Below, one piece after another: positions 28,075 to 37,185 of a stretch of DNA of 64,000 bases. Position 1 is the stretch's first letter; every line of letters begins with the position of its first letter. The notes beneath the pieces are model-generated. The model searched no databases. It was not told the DNA's origin and saw only the letters and a program-made list of their open reading frames with translations. The stretch is from Saprospiraceae bacterium (lineage in GTDB: Bacteria > Bacteroidota > Bacteroidia > Chitinophagales > Saprospiraceae): positions 20,801 to 84,800 of the forward strand of contig JAJTFM010000014.1 in NCBI GenBank assembly GCA_021298575.1. The letters are read 5' to 3'. A program made the position numbers and the translations under genes.

Positions 28075-29826
28075 TTACAGCTTCACGAGTGGCAAGACAA
28101 TCAGACCACTATCATTGAAATGTTTTAGTCTGAGCAGGTAGAAGCCTGAAATTACGCTGTTATTAAGCATCAGCAGTTCTCCTTCTCTGGAGGCACCTCT
28201 TTGCACGACCCTCCCGTCTGTACCAACAATCTCGTACATGGTGTCACCGGCGGGTAGTCCGCTGACCTGAATTTGGCTGATTGCGGGATTCGGGTAAATC
28301 CGTACGGATGTTTCCGGTTCAACGGTAGAAGAAATATTGACTATCTCCAGGGCCCCGGCATTTGTGGCCGGAATATTTCTGGGCAAGCCGAGCAGATCTT
28401 CCGCTATATCCGATGACGCGGGTACGCTGAATACAAATGCCGGGTTATCCAGACCTGGCAGAAATGATACAGTATCGGGTATAACTGCCCAATCCGGTAA
28501 CTGGGGTTGCGACTGGTCGGTGGTTTGATTGAAACCGGGGCCGGGCGGCAGGTTCCACAGGTTGCAGGATGCCAGCAAACCGGGCTGCGGGTTGAGCGGT
28601 GCTGTGAGTAACCTGCCGTTATTCAGGCTGTCCGGATGAGCGCTCAGAATATTTCCATGGATACGCAGACCGGAAAAGACAACATTGGGTGCCGGATTGC
28701 CAAACAGGGTTTCATAAGAGAAGCCGATAGCGGCCTTTTGTCCGCGCTGCCCTATAATTGTATTGTGCCGGATATCTATACCTGAAAAGATTCCCCGCTG
28801 GAGAAAACTGTAAATACCCTGCCAGATACTGATACCTGTTGTAGTATTCAGTATAATATTATTGTGGATGGCCACATCCTTTATAAAATGGTCGGTGATC
28901 AGACTTGTGAACGCCTCGATACCGAGCAGGATACCGGGAACCTTCCGGTAATCATTGTGAATATGATTGCCTTCTATTCGAATACCAGCACCTTTGTCTA
29001 TGTATATATTGGCGTAGTTGTCGTGCAGTGTATTGGCGCGTATGATTATCTGTTCACCGAGGTCCACGTCAATACCCTCACCGCTGTTGTCGTATATATG
29101 GCAGTTTTCGGCCAGTCCGTACCGGACATTGTGAAACTTGACAGCGGAACCCCACTGTGACTGTGGCTGGTTAAAATTAACGGACTCGTAAACCGTGCAT
29201 TGCCTGACCATGTATCGTTCGCCTGGCGTATGCAGAGAGAAGGGATCGGAGTTTTTAACGGGGCTTATACCGAGCAGGATACCATGACCGGCGGTTTGAC
29301 GCACAGTCACATTTTCAACAAGAACATCATGCGGATTAGAAACATTTCCGTTGGCATCGTATCCAAACCGCACACCATTGCCCGGGCTGTACAGTATAGT
29401 CAGGTTAGCTACCCTGATATGACTTCCAAGCAGGTGAACCATACCCTGTCCGGGAGAAATCGGTGAGTTGAGTCCGTCGAGCATCACAGTATCCTTTCCT
29501 CTCACAGAGACGTTCAGTTGGCGGCCGGGCAGTTGAAATCGTCCCCATGGCTGTATGATTGGTGTAGTATAGTATCCAGGATAAAGAACAACCTCGGTGT
29601 AAAGCGCTCCCTGTTGTCCGTCGGACCAGGCGGCAAGCCGGTTCAGCGCGCCGGTGAAGGTAGCCACCGGATTGAGGCTGTCGCCGGTGGCGGAATCAGA
29701 ACCGGCGGGCGACATATAAACTACCTGCTGAACTGGAAACAGGACAGGCAAGGGGACAGTTTCAGGCGCTTGCGCGCGCACAGGTAGGTAGAAAAGCGTT
29801 AAAAGCAGTACAGACAAAATTTTCAC
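28075..29826 (-). CDS. Right-handed parallel beta-helix repeat protein with T9SS C-terminal domain
   Basis: Repeated 'HNNIILNTTTGISI'-type rungs, NLTILYSPGNGVRFG; C-terminal VRIYPNPAISQIQVSGLPAG. Confidence 0.75.
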   Translation of the reverse strand: MKILSVLLLTLFYLPVRAQAPETVPLPVLFPVQQVVYMSPAGSDSATGDSLNPVATFTGALNRLAAWSDGQQGALYTEVVLYPGYYTTPIIQPWGRFQLPGRQLNVSVRGKDTVMLDGLNSPISPGQGMVHLLGSHIRVANLTILYSPGNGVRFGYDANGNVSNPHDVLVENVTVRQTAGHGILLGISPVKNSDPFSLHTPGERYMVRQCTVYESVNFNQPQSQWGSAVKFHNVRYGLAENCHIYDNSGEGIDVDLGEQIIIRANTLHDNYANIYIDKGAGIRIEGNHIHNDYRKVPGILLGIEAFTSLITDHFIKDVAIHNNIILNTTTGISIWQGIYSFLQRGIFSGIDIRHNTIIGQRGQKAAIGFSYETLFGNPAPNVVFSGLRIHGNILSAHPDSLNNGRLLTAPLNPQPGLLASCNLWNLPPGPGFNQTTDQSQPQLPDWAVIPDTVSFLPGLDNPAFVFSVPASSDIAEDLLGLPRNIPATNAGALEIVNISSTVEPETSVRIYPNPAISQIQVSGLPAGDTMYEIVGTDGRVVQRGASREGELLMLNNSVISGFYLLRLKHFNDSGLIVLPLVKL

Positions 29827-29977
29827 AAGGCAGATTTTAATAGTAAACGAATCTTGTGTGCTGTTTAGTCTGATATGTCTGCTGATGCCATTTGTATTCC
29901 GATTGTTTGTACAAATTGAAAAAATTTTCTGTGCAAATTCAAAATATACTATATTTATACTTTAAATTTGTAAAAAG

Positions 29978-30180
29978 ATGCCATATTTTCCGAGAGTAAT
30001 AGAGGGGTAATACAGTCTTTGATTTCAAAATATCCCGTATTGGCTGTCACCGGGCCGCGTCAGTCGGGTAAAACTACTCTACAAAAGAACATGCTGCCGG
30101 GTTATCGTTATGTATCACTGGAGAATACAGATAACCGTTATTTTGCAGAAAGAGATCCAAACGGTTTTTTAGTCGGATAG
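29978..30180 (+). pseudogene. Truncated, frameshifted AAA+ ATPase (AAA_14/DUF4143-type) N-terminus
   Basis: MPYFPRVIEG / (frameshift at the G-run) / VIQSLISKYPVLAVTGPRQSGKTTLQKNMLPGYRYVSLENTDNRYFAERDPNGFLVG*. Confidence 0.75.
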
Positions 30181-30181
30181 A

Positions 30182-30673
30182 TTATTCCATTTCAACAAGA
30201 AGGAGCCCTTTATCTACAGCGTCTCCTTTTTTGACTTTTACGGACCTGACCTTTCCATCACCGGATGCTTTGATGACGTTTTCCATTTTCATGGCCTCCA
30301 GTATAAGGAGAGCATCGCCTTTTGACACTTCCTGACCTGCCTCCACGAGTATGTTGAGAACCAGCCCCGGCATAGGTGCCTTGATCTGGTTAGCCTTCTG
30401 ATGACTGCCGACCTTCAATCCGAGCTGGCTTACAAGTCGGTCGTATTTGTCTGCTATATTGACAGTGTATTCGTTTCCGTCAATTTTGACTACAAAGAGG
30501 TGGCTGGCGTCGTCGGCGCTGATTATTTCAGCTCTGAAGGCCCGGTCATTCATAAAAACGTGGAGTATGCCATCAGATTCTGCGACTACATCCAGGTTGA
30601 GGGCATTTTCGGGAGAGATATTGAATTCGTGTTGACCGTTAACTGTGGTGTGGAAAGGTTCTTCGTGTTTCAT
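30182..30673 (-). CDS. Biotin/lipoyl-attachment acyl-CoA carboxylase carrier protein
   Basis: IKAPMPGLVLNILVEAGQEVSKGDALLILEAMKMENVIKA biotinyl domain. Confidence 0.85.
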   Translation of the reverse strand: MKHEEPFHTTVNGQHEFNISPENALNLDVVAESDGILHVFMNDRAFRAEIISADDASHLFVVKIDGNEYTVNIADKYDRLVSQLGLKVGSHQKANQIKAPMPGLVLNILVEAGQEVSKGDALLILEAMKMENVIKASGDGKVRSVKVKKGDAVDKGLLLVEME

Positions 30674-30683
30674 AACAATCTGG

Positions 30684-31976
30684 TCAGAACAATTTGCAGG
30701 TTAGCAGGGTAATATCGTCGGGCCATGGTTCGCGTCCGCGGAACAGTTCCACGTGTTGAATCAGTCTGGAATTAAGCGTTTCGGGGTCGTCGTTTTCATG
30801 TTCCTTGAGGAAGGCTGCCAGTCTTTCTTCGCCGAATTCGTCGCCGTGAGAATTTCTTGCTTCCGTTAGTCCGTCGGTGAAAGTAAAAATCAGAGCCGGG
30901 GCAGAAATTTTCACTTCACCTATTTCCAGGAAAGGCAGTTTCGGGAGCCAGCCCAGCGAGGTGGCGCCGTTTCTGAGCGTTGTTATGACCCCGTTCATAA
31001 TCATAAAGGGGGGTATGTGTCCGGCGTTGACGTAGTGCAGTGTCCGGGCGGCAGTATCGTATCGGGCCACGAAGAAAGTGATAAATTTATCGCCCTGTGT
31101 TACGCGGAACACGGCTTCATTCATTTCCCTGACGAGTTCTTCGAGGGCTGGTCGTCGTGACACGAGAGCTCTGAAGTTAGCCTGAAAGTTGGCCATGAGG
31201 AGTGCTGCCGAAACACCCTTGCCTGTGATATCGGCTATACAGAATGCAATCTGGCCATCGGGGAATTCGACTACGTCATAATAATCGCCTCCAACGGCGA
31301 AGTGCGGGCGGTAGATACCTGAAAGCTGGTACCCTTTGCTGGATGGCATTCGTCCCGGCACAAGTGCGCGCTGAATTTCTGCGGCCAGTTCGACCTCGCG
31401 GTTAACGATTTGTTGTTGCACCTGACTTTTAAACAGGCGTTTATTTTCGATGGCAACGGCTATAATATTGGTGATAGTGGTTACGAACTGTACCTTGCTA
31501 TACACATCGTCTTCATCGCGGAAGCCGCCGAGGAAGGCGTAGGCAATGGCGGTATTTTTGTGCATAATAGGGATAACCAGATCGAATTCGCGGAATAGCG
31601 GGTGGCTATCATCGCTGAGGCCCTGTGTTGAGCGGAACCTTGACAGGTCGGAACTTATATCGGGCTGGAAGAGCGTCTCGTCCACGCCTGAGGAAATTTT
31701 ACATTCCCAGATCTGATTTTCGCGGAAGAAGAGTGCCATTTTTCGGATGGCCATTTCAAATCGCAGGAATGCGCCATACATTTTGAAGAGATCTTCTGCG
31801 GGCACATTTTCGTTGATAGCCTGAGTGATAGTAAGGAGGCTGTTGATCTGAAGTTGCTTCAGACCAATTTCGCGTTCCAGCCTGTCAATTCTGGAAAGAG
31901 TGCTTCTAATTTCCTGTAATTCGGGCATGTTCGGGCCGAAGGTACGAAGTAAGATAAATTTAAGTAATCCTTTCAT
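30684..31976 (-). CDS. GAF-like plus PP2C/SpoIIE (RsbU-type) serine phosphatase
   Basis: SGIYRPHFAVGGDYYDVVEFPDGQIAFCIADITGKGVSAALLMANFQA; FTFTDGLTEARN; start position uncertain. Confidence 0.8.
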   Translation of the reverse strand: MKGLLKFILLRTFGPNMPELQEIRSTLSRIDRLEREIGLKQLQINSLLTITQAINENVPAEDLFKMYGAFLRFEMAIRKMALFFRENQIWECKISSGVDETLFQPDISSDLSRFRSTQGLSDDSHPLFREFDLVIPIMHKNTAIAYAFLGGFRDEDDVYSKVQFVTTITNIIAVAIENKRLFKSQVQQQIVNREVELAAEIQRALVPGRMPSSKGYQLSGIYRPHFAVGGDYYDVVEFPDGQIAFCIADITGKGVSAALLMANFQANFRALVSRRPALEELVREMNEAVFRVTQGDKFITFFVARYDTAARTLHYVNAGHIPPFMIMNGVITTLRNGATSLGWLPKLPFLEIGEVKISAPALIFTFTDGLTEARNSHGDEFGEERLAAFLKEHENDDPETLNSRLIQHVELFRGREPWPDDITLLTCKLF

Positions 31977-32068
31977 CAAAACTTCTGAAATTTGCGTCGA
32001 AATCTGACAACAGCAAAGCTGGCCGCGGGTCGGTTTTGTCAAATTACTACTGAATTTGATCTGATAAC

Positions 32069-32629
32069 ATGGAAGAAGTCAACAAGGCCATGGCCGACGC
32101 CAGGGCCCACATGGAAAAAGCGCTCGATCACCTGAGCCACGAACTGGTGAAACTTCGCACCGGGAAGGCATCTGTATCACTGATTACAGATGTGATGGTG
32201 GAGTATTATGGTTCACCCACACCGCTTGCGCAGGTAGCCAACCTTCAGGTAGCTGATGCCCGTACCATTGTAATTCAGCCCTGGGAGCGCAATCTGCTTG
32301 GTACCATTGAGCGTGCACTGATTAATGCCAATCTGGGAATCACGCCATCCAACGATGGGGAGATAATCCGGTTGTCGGTACCACCACTCACCGAGGAGCG
32401 TCGCAAGGAGCTGGTGAAAAAGGCCAAGCATGCCGGAGAAGAGAGCAAGGTAGGTATCAGAAACGCTCGCCACAAGGCACTCGATCATATTAAGAAGGCT
32501 GTCAAGGACGGCTTTCCGGAGGATGCCGGCAAGCGGAAGGAGGCTGAACTGCAGGATCTGGTGAACAAGTTTGTTGAACAGACGGACCAGGTTGTTGCGG
32601 GCAAGGAAAAAGAAATCATGACCATTTAA
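32069..32629 (+). CDS. frr: Ribosome recycling factor
   Basis: LVKLRTGKASVSLITDVMVEYYGSPTPLAQVANL; IRLSVPPLTEERRKELVKKAKHAGEESKVGIRNARH. Confidence 0.97.
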   Translation: MEEVNKAMADARAHMEKALDHLSHELVKLRTGKASVSLITDVMVEYYGSPTPLAQVANLQVADARTIVIQPWERNLLGTIERALINANLGITPSNDGEIIRLSVPPLTEERRKELVKKAKHAGEESKVGIRNARHKALDHIKKAVKDGFPEDAGKRKEAELQDLVNKFVEQTDQVVAGKEKEIMTI

Positions 32630-32638
32630 CCATTACCT

Positions 32639-33154
32639 ATGAATCTCGACAAGTTTCTCGTCATCTCCGGTATGCCGGGGGTGCACAAACTCGTTGCCAC
32701 GCGAGGCGACGGAGTTATCATCGAAGACCGCAATGAGGGTCGTACCCGTTTTGTGTCATCAAGACAGGGGCAGATCACACCTTTGGCCACGGTAGCCATT
32801 TACACTTACACCAATGAGGGAGAGGGTACTGTGCCGCTTGTTGATGTTTTTGAAAAAATGTTTGATCAACACGAATCAATACCGCCGGTTGGTGCAAATG
32901 CTTCCTCTAGTGAATTGCGTGATTACTTCAGTGCCATTTTGCCTGATCATGATCGCGACCGGGTACACATCAACGACATCAAGAAGTGTATCAAGTGGTA
33001 TGGCTTCATGTATGAAAAGGGTATTCTCGCTGCTGCGAAGGCCGAGGCTGCTGCTTCAGAAACGGCTGAAGTTGCCAAAGCGGAGGAGGTATCCGAACAA
33101 CCTGTACCGGAAGAAAAACCGAAGGCGAAAAAATCGGCCAAGGCCAAGTCATAA
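32639..33154 (+). CDS. DUF5606-type protein
   Basis: MNLDKFLVISGMPGVHKLVATRGDGVIIEDRNEGRTRFVSSRQGQI; Ala/Lys/Glu-rich tail. Confidence 0.7.
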   Translation: MNLDKFLVISGMPGVHKLVATRGDGVIIEDRNEGRTRFVSSRQGQITPLATVAIYTYTNEGEGTVPLVDVFEKMFDQHESIPPVGANASSSELRDYFSAILPDHDRDRVHINDIKKCIKWYGFMYEKGILAAAKAEAAASETAEVAKAEEVSEQPVPEEKPKAKKSAKAKS

Positions 33155-33156
33155 TT

Positions 33157-33918
33157 ATGTACAAGGGGAAAAAAGTGGTCGTGGTGCTGCCGGCCTACAA
33201 CGCAGCCAAAACGCTGGAGCAGACATACAGGGAAATTCCTTTTGATTTGGTGGACGAGGTAATTCTGTGCGACGATCACAGCCGCGACAACACTGCCGAA
33301 CTGGCACGTTCACTTGGCATTGGACATGTTATTGTTCACGAGAAGAATAAGGGGTACGGCGGAAACCAGAAGTCACTGTACAACAAGTCGCTTGAAATCG
33401 GTGCCGACATTGTTATTATGCTGCACCCCGATTATCAGTATACTCCGAAGTTGATTCCGAGTATGGTAAACATCATCGGTGAGGATTTGTATCCGGTAGT
33501 ACTGGGTTCGCGTATCCTCGGCATGGGGGCACTGAGAGGAGGCATGCCCATGTATAAATATGTTGCCAACCGCTTTCTCACCTTCACGCAGAATCTTCTG
33601 ATAAGGTACAAGCTCTCGGAGTATCACACTGGTTACAGGGCTTTCAGCCGTGAGGTATTGCAGGGAATCAACTACAATCAGAACTCTGATGATTTTGTAT
33701 TTGACAATGAGATGCTGTCGCAGATAGTTTACGCCGGTTTCGATATCGGTGAGGTCACTTGTCCGACGAAATACTTTGAAGAAGCCTCCAGTATTAATTT
33801 CAGGAGGAGCATGAAGTACGGACTGGGGGTGCTGCGGGTATCGTTTTGTCATTTTCTGCAGCGTACAGGAGTTGCCCGGTTTGCCATGTATGCGCAGGTA
33901 AATCCGTTGTGCCAGTAA
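33157..33918 (+). CDS. Family 2 glycosyltransferase
   Basis: KVVVVLPAYNAAKTLEQTYREIPFDLVDEVILCDDHSRDNT. Confidence 0.85.
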   Translation: MYKGKKVVVVLPAYNAAKTLEQTYREIPFDLVDEVILCDDHSRDNTAELARSLGIGHVIVHEKNKGYGGNQKSLYNKSLEIGADIVIMLHPDYQYTPKLIPSMVNIIGEDLYPVVLGSRILGMGALRGGMPMYKYVANRFLTFTQNLLIRYKLSEYHTGYRAFSREVLQGINYNQNSDDFVFDNEMLSQIVYAGFDIGEVTCPTKYFEEASSINFRRSMKYGLGVLRVSFCHFLQRTGVARFAMYAQVNPLCQ

Positions 33919-34003
33919 TTTTTTGAAGCCAAAAGGGTAAAACTTGCTGTTATTGGCATAACTTTGTCCTCTATTTTTTCACCATTAATACTTTCTGATA
34001 CCA

Positions 34004-34120
34004 ATGGGTAAAGGAGATTTCAGGTCCAAACGCGGTAAAATCCGCCGCGGATCACACGGCAACAGCCGTCCGAAGCTCAAAAAAGTGAGCACGATACTGA
34101 AAAAACTGGCAGGTAAATAA
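34004..34120 (+). CDS. 30S ribosomal protein THX
   Basis: 38 aa ORF absent from the supplied track: MGKGDFRSKRGKIRRGSHGNSRPKLKKVSTILKKLAGK*. Confidence 0.85.
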   Translation: MGKGDFRSKRGKIRRGSHGNSRPKLKKVSTILKKLAGK

Positions 34121-34256
34121 TGCCATTTTTTACAAAAAGTCTTTCCGCGGGCATATTGCACGGGAAAGGCTTTTTACTTTTACGGACTGTATGGCCGGGA
34201 GTGTCCTTTACGCCATACAGTATCAATTCACTGATTTTCACCAAACCAACAGCAAC

Positions 34257-34676
34257 ATGAAGTACGGAATAACAATTCTGCTGTGTCTGGCTGTATCGCT
34301 CGCTGCGGGCGCACAGACAGTAACCGGCGTCTGGAAAACCATTGATGATGAAACCGGAGAGCCCAAAAGCCATCTTGAACTTTTTGAGGGTGATGGAAAA
34401 TTGTATGGTAAAGTAGTCAAACTGCTTAAATCGGCACCCGACAAACGCTGCGAGAAGTGTCCGGGCGAACGCTACAATCAGCCTATTCTGGGTATGATTG
34501 TTGTAGTAAACATGCAGAAGACTGAAGGCTATTATCAGGGAGGTGATATCCTCGATCCTGAAAAAGGCAAGTGGTACGGATGTAAAATGTGGCTGAAAGA
34601 GGGAGATCCGAATATTTTGGTAGTAAGAGGCTCAATCGGGCCCTTCTACAGGACCCAGTATTGGTACCGCCAGTAA
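34257..34676 (+). CDS. DUF2147 domain-containing secreted protein
   Basis: Signal peptide; VTGVWKTIDDETGEPKSHLELFEGDGKLYGKVVKLL. Confidence 0.75.
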   Translation: MKYGITILLCLAVSLAAGAQTVTGVWKTIDDETGEPKSHLELFEGDGKLYGKVVKLLKSAPDKRCEKCPGERYNQPILGMIVVVNMQKTEGYYQGGDILDPEKGKWYGCKMWLKEGDPNILVVRGSIGPFYRTQYWYRQ

Positions 34677-34725
34677 TATTTCATATTTTTTTACAAAATC
34701 ATTTTGCAGAATTAAAAATGACGTG

Positions 34726-34733
34726 TAATTTTG
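34726..34733 (+). promoter_or_regulatory. Bacteroidota -7 box (TAATTTTG) upstream of tRNA-Gln
   Basis: TAnnTTTG about 20 bp upstream of the tRNA. Confidence 0.5.
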
Positions 34734-34753
34734 CACCCGCTTTTGAAAGCGAT

Positions 34754-34824
34754 TGGGCCATGGTGTAATGGTAACACAGCAGATTTTGGTTCTGTTATTC
34801 AGGGTTCGAGTCCTTGTGGCCCAA
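34754..34824 (+). tRNA. tRNA-Gln (TTG)
   Basis: Acceptor TGGGCCA/TGGCCCA, anticodon loop ttTTGgt, T-loop GGTTCGAGTCC. Confidence 0.95.
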
Positions 34825-34829
34825 CATAG

Positions 34830-34861
34830 AAGCCGCTTCTTCCCGGAGAAGCGGCTTTTTT
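34830..34861 (+). terminator. Terminator after tRNA-Gln
   Basis: aagccgcttct-tcccgg-agaagcggctt followed by a T run. Confidence 0.8.
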
Positions 34862-35071
34862 CATGGTAGAATTCGGCCTGGTCATTTCAGGTATTTTGCC
34901 CAATAAAAAGTCCCGGATAAAATTTTACACTGTTGAAAAAAATATCATCCGTATTCAAAAAATACCGTTTTCGCCAGCCTTTTTTGAACGTTGTTTTTTA
35001 TAAATATATGCTTTTCAATTAAATATGAAATTAGTGTTAATCTATAAAGCGTGTTAGTAACCATAATTCGA

Positions 35072-35080
35072 TGTTGATAA
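35072..35080 (-). promoter_or_regulatory. DnaA box (TTATCAACA on minus strand)
   Basis: tgttgataa on + strand, matches TTATCNACA. Confidence 0.5.
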
Positions 35081-35098
35081 CTATGGTAGTTTTGGGGG

Positions 35099-35107
35099 TT
35101 ATCCACA
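35099..35107 (+). promoter_or_regulatory. Perfect DnaA box TTATCCACA
   Basis: Exact consensus in AT-rich intergenic region. Confidence 0.6.
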
Positions 35108-35120
35108 TTGAATTGTTTAG

Positions 35121-35129
35121 TTATCCACA
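35121..35129 (+). promoter_or_regulatory. Perfect DnaA box TTATCCACA
   Basis: Exact consensus, 22 bp start-to-start from the previous box. Confidence 0.6.
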
Positions 35130-35180
35130 TTATTAACAATACCAATTGTTTTAAAAAAGTGTTTTTTCAATTTTGACGGT

Positions 35181-35188
35181 TAAATTTG
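35181..35188 (+). promoter_or_regulatory. Bacteroidota -7 box (TAAATTTG) upstream of dnaB
   Basis: TAnnTTTG motif 8 bp upstream of the ATG, implying a near-leaderless transcript if used. Confidence 0.4.
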
Positions 35189-35195
35189 CTGCACT

Positions 35196-36716
35196 ATGGC
35201 AGAATCAGATAACAAATCGAATTATCAGTCGTCGGCCGACCGTAACAGGCGCCGCAATCCGCAGAATGGAGAGGGGTTATCCACGTATGTTTTCGGCAAG
35301 GTTCAGCCTCAGGCTGTTCAGTTGGAAGAAGCTGTACTGGGCGCCCTGATGCTTGACCGCGACGCACTTCCGATGGTCATGGACATCCTTCGTCCGGAGA
35401 GTTTTTACACGGAAGGGCACCAGCTTATTTACCGTGCTGTCATCCGCCTCTTTGAGCGCTCCAATCCGGTTGATTTGCTCACTGTAACGGAGGAGTTGAA
35501 AAAGAGTGGTGATCTTGAAAAGGCCGGAGGTGGTTATTATCTGGTAGAGTTGACGCATCGTGTGGCATCTGCTGCCAATATTGAGTATCACGCAAGGATA
35601 ATAGCCCAGAAGCATATACAGCGCGAACTGATCCGGGTGAGTACGAATGTAATTCGCGATGCTTACGAGGATACAACGGATGTCTTCAACCTGCTCGACG
35701 ATGCGGAGAAGGGTCTGTTTGCCATCACGCAGAACAATTTGAGCCGCAGTTATGAATCCATGGGGTCTCTAAGTTCCAAAGTGTTGAAACAGATAGAGGA
35801 GCTTACCCAAAAGGGCGATGGCCTTACCGGTGTGCCGACGGGTTTCACCGATCTGGACAGGCTCACGTCCGGCTGGCAGCCTTCCGATCTGATTATCGTT
35901 GCGGCTCGTCCGGGCATGGGTAAAACCTCTATGGTACTGGCTGTGGCACTGAATGCAGCGCGTGATTTTGGCAAGGGGGTAGCCCTCTTTTCACTTGAGA
36001 TGGCCAGTACGCAGCTTGTTCAGCGACTTATCTCCATGGAGGCTGAGATTGCAGGCAGTAAAATGCGAAACGGAAAACTGGAAGATTACGAATGGCAGCA
36101 ACTACAAACTACGGTAGAGCGTCTCAGCAATGTTCCTATTTTTATTGACGACACTCCCGCAATCAATATTTTTGAACTGAGGGCCAAGTGCCGCCGTATG
36201 AAACAGCAGCACGACATACAAATGGTGATTATTGATTACCTGCAGTTAATGACCGGCTCCACGGAAGGGAAAGGCGGTAACCGCGAACAGGAAATTGCCG
36301 GTATATCGAGGGCCCTGAAAAGCCTTGCCAAAGAGTTGAATATACCCGTTATAGCGCTTTCACAGTTGAGCCGTGCCGTGGAAGTACGGGGAGGAAGCAA
36401 GCGCCCCCAGTTGAGTGACCTTCGTGAATCGGGCAGTATAGAGCAGGATGCAGATATCGTCGCATTTATTTATCGCCCCGAGTACTATCAGATACTGGAA
36501 GACGAGAGCGGCCAAAGCCTGAAGGGAATAGCGGAGTTTATCGTGGCGAAGCACCGCCACGGTGCACTGGATACTGTGCGCATGCGCTTTCAGGATACCT
36601 TCGCCAAGTTTGTCAACCTCGACGATTTTGCCGGAAATGATCCGTTGGCAGGTCCGTTTCAGCCAACAGTCGTTAGCCGTCCATCGAAAATGAATGACGA
36701 GGACATACCGTTCTGA
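35196..36716 (+). CDS. dnaB: Replicative DNA helicase DnaB
   Basis: QLEEAVLGALMLDRDALP; ARPGMGKTSMVLAVALNAA; IDYLQLMTG. Confidence 0.97.
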   Translation: MAESDNKSNYQSSADRNRRRNPQNGEGLSTYVFGKVQPQAVQLEEAVLGALMLDRDALPMVMDILRPESFYTEGHQLIYRAVIRLFERSNPVDLLTVTEELKKSGDLEKAGGGYYLVELTHRVASAANIEYHARIIAQKHIQRELIRVSTNVIRDAYEDTTDVFNLLDDAEKGLFAITQNNLSRSYESMGSLSSKVLKQIEELTQKGDGLTGVPTGFTDLDRLTSGWQPSDLIIVAARPGMGKTSMVLAVALNAARDFGKGVALFSLEMASTQLVQRLISMEAEIAGSKMRNGKLEDYEWQQLQTTVERLSNVPIFIDDTPAINIFELRAKCRRMKQQHDIQMVIIDYLQLMTGSTEGKGGNREQEIAGISRALKSLAKELNIPVIALSQLSRAVEVRGGSKRPQLSDLRESGSIEQDADIVAFIYRPEYYQILEDESGQSLKGIAEFIVAKHRHGALDTVRMRFQDTFAKFVNLDDFAGNDPLAGPFQPTVVSRPSKMNDEDIPF

Positions 36717-36772
36717 CAAAATGAATTTTCGGGCGGATAACACGAGGCTGTCCGCCCGAAAACAAAAGAGAA

Positions 36773-36988
36773 TTAATTGTCGATGCTCTTCTTGTCAGTT
36801 TCGCGCATACCCTGACGGATTTCGTCTTCCACTGCGTTTTTGGCACTGTTGAACTCGCGTATGCCCTTTCCGATGCCACGCATCAGTTCAGGTATCTTTT
36901 TGCCGCCGAAAAGCAGTACTACTACCAGAAAAATAAGCAGAAACTCGGTGGCGCCCAACTGGCTGAGGAACAAAAGAGTGTTGGTCAT
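36773..36988 (-). CDS. tatA: Twin-arginine translocase TatA/TatE subunit
   Basis: GATEFLLIFLVVVLLFGGKKIPELMRGIGKGIREF. Confidence 0.92.
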   Translation of the reverse strand: MTNTLLFLSQLGATEFLLIFLVVVLLFGGKKIPELMRGIGKGIREFNSAKNAVEDEIRQGMRETDKKSIDN

Positions 36989-37140
36989 GATCTGTAAATT
37001 GAAAATTAGAAACGTGGCATTGCTGCCAACTGCCGGAGAAACAGCCCCGGTACAGCAAAGGTACGTCGGAACAGTGGTAGTTGGCCTTGTTATTTGGAAA
37101 TCATTGTGACTATGTGGTTGCTTTACTGCCCAAAAGTGTT

Positions 37141-37148
37141 TAACTTTG
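37141..37148 (+). promoter_or_regulatory. Bacteroidota -7 box (TAACTTTG) upstream of recQ
   Basis: TAnnTTTG 38 bp upstream of the ATG. Confidence 0.5.
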
Positions 37149-37185
37149 AAAACAAATTTCATCAGTCACCACAAAAATCATCAGA

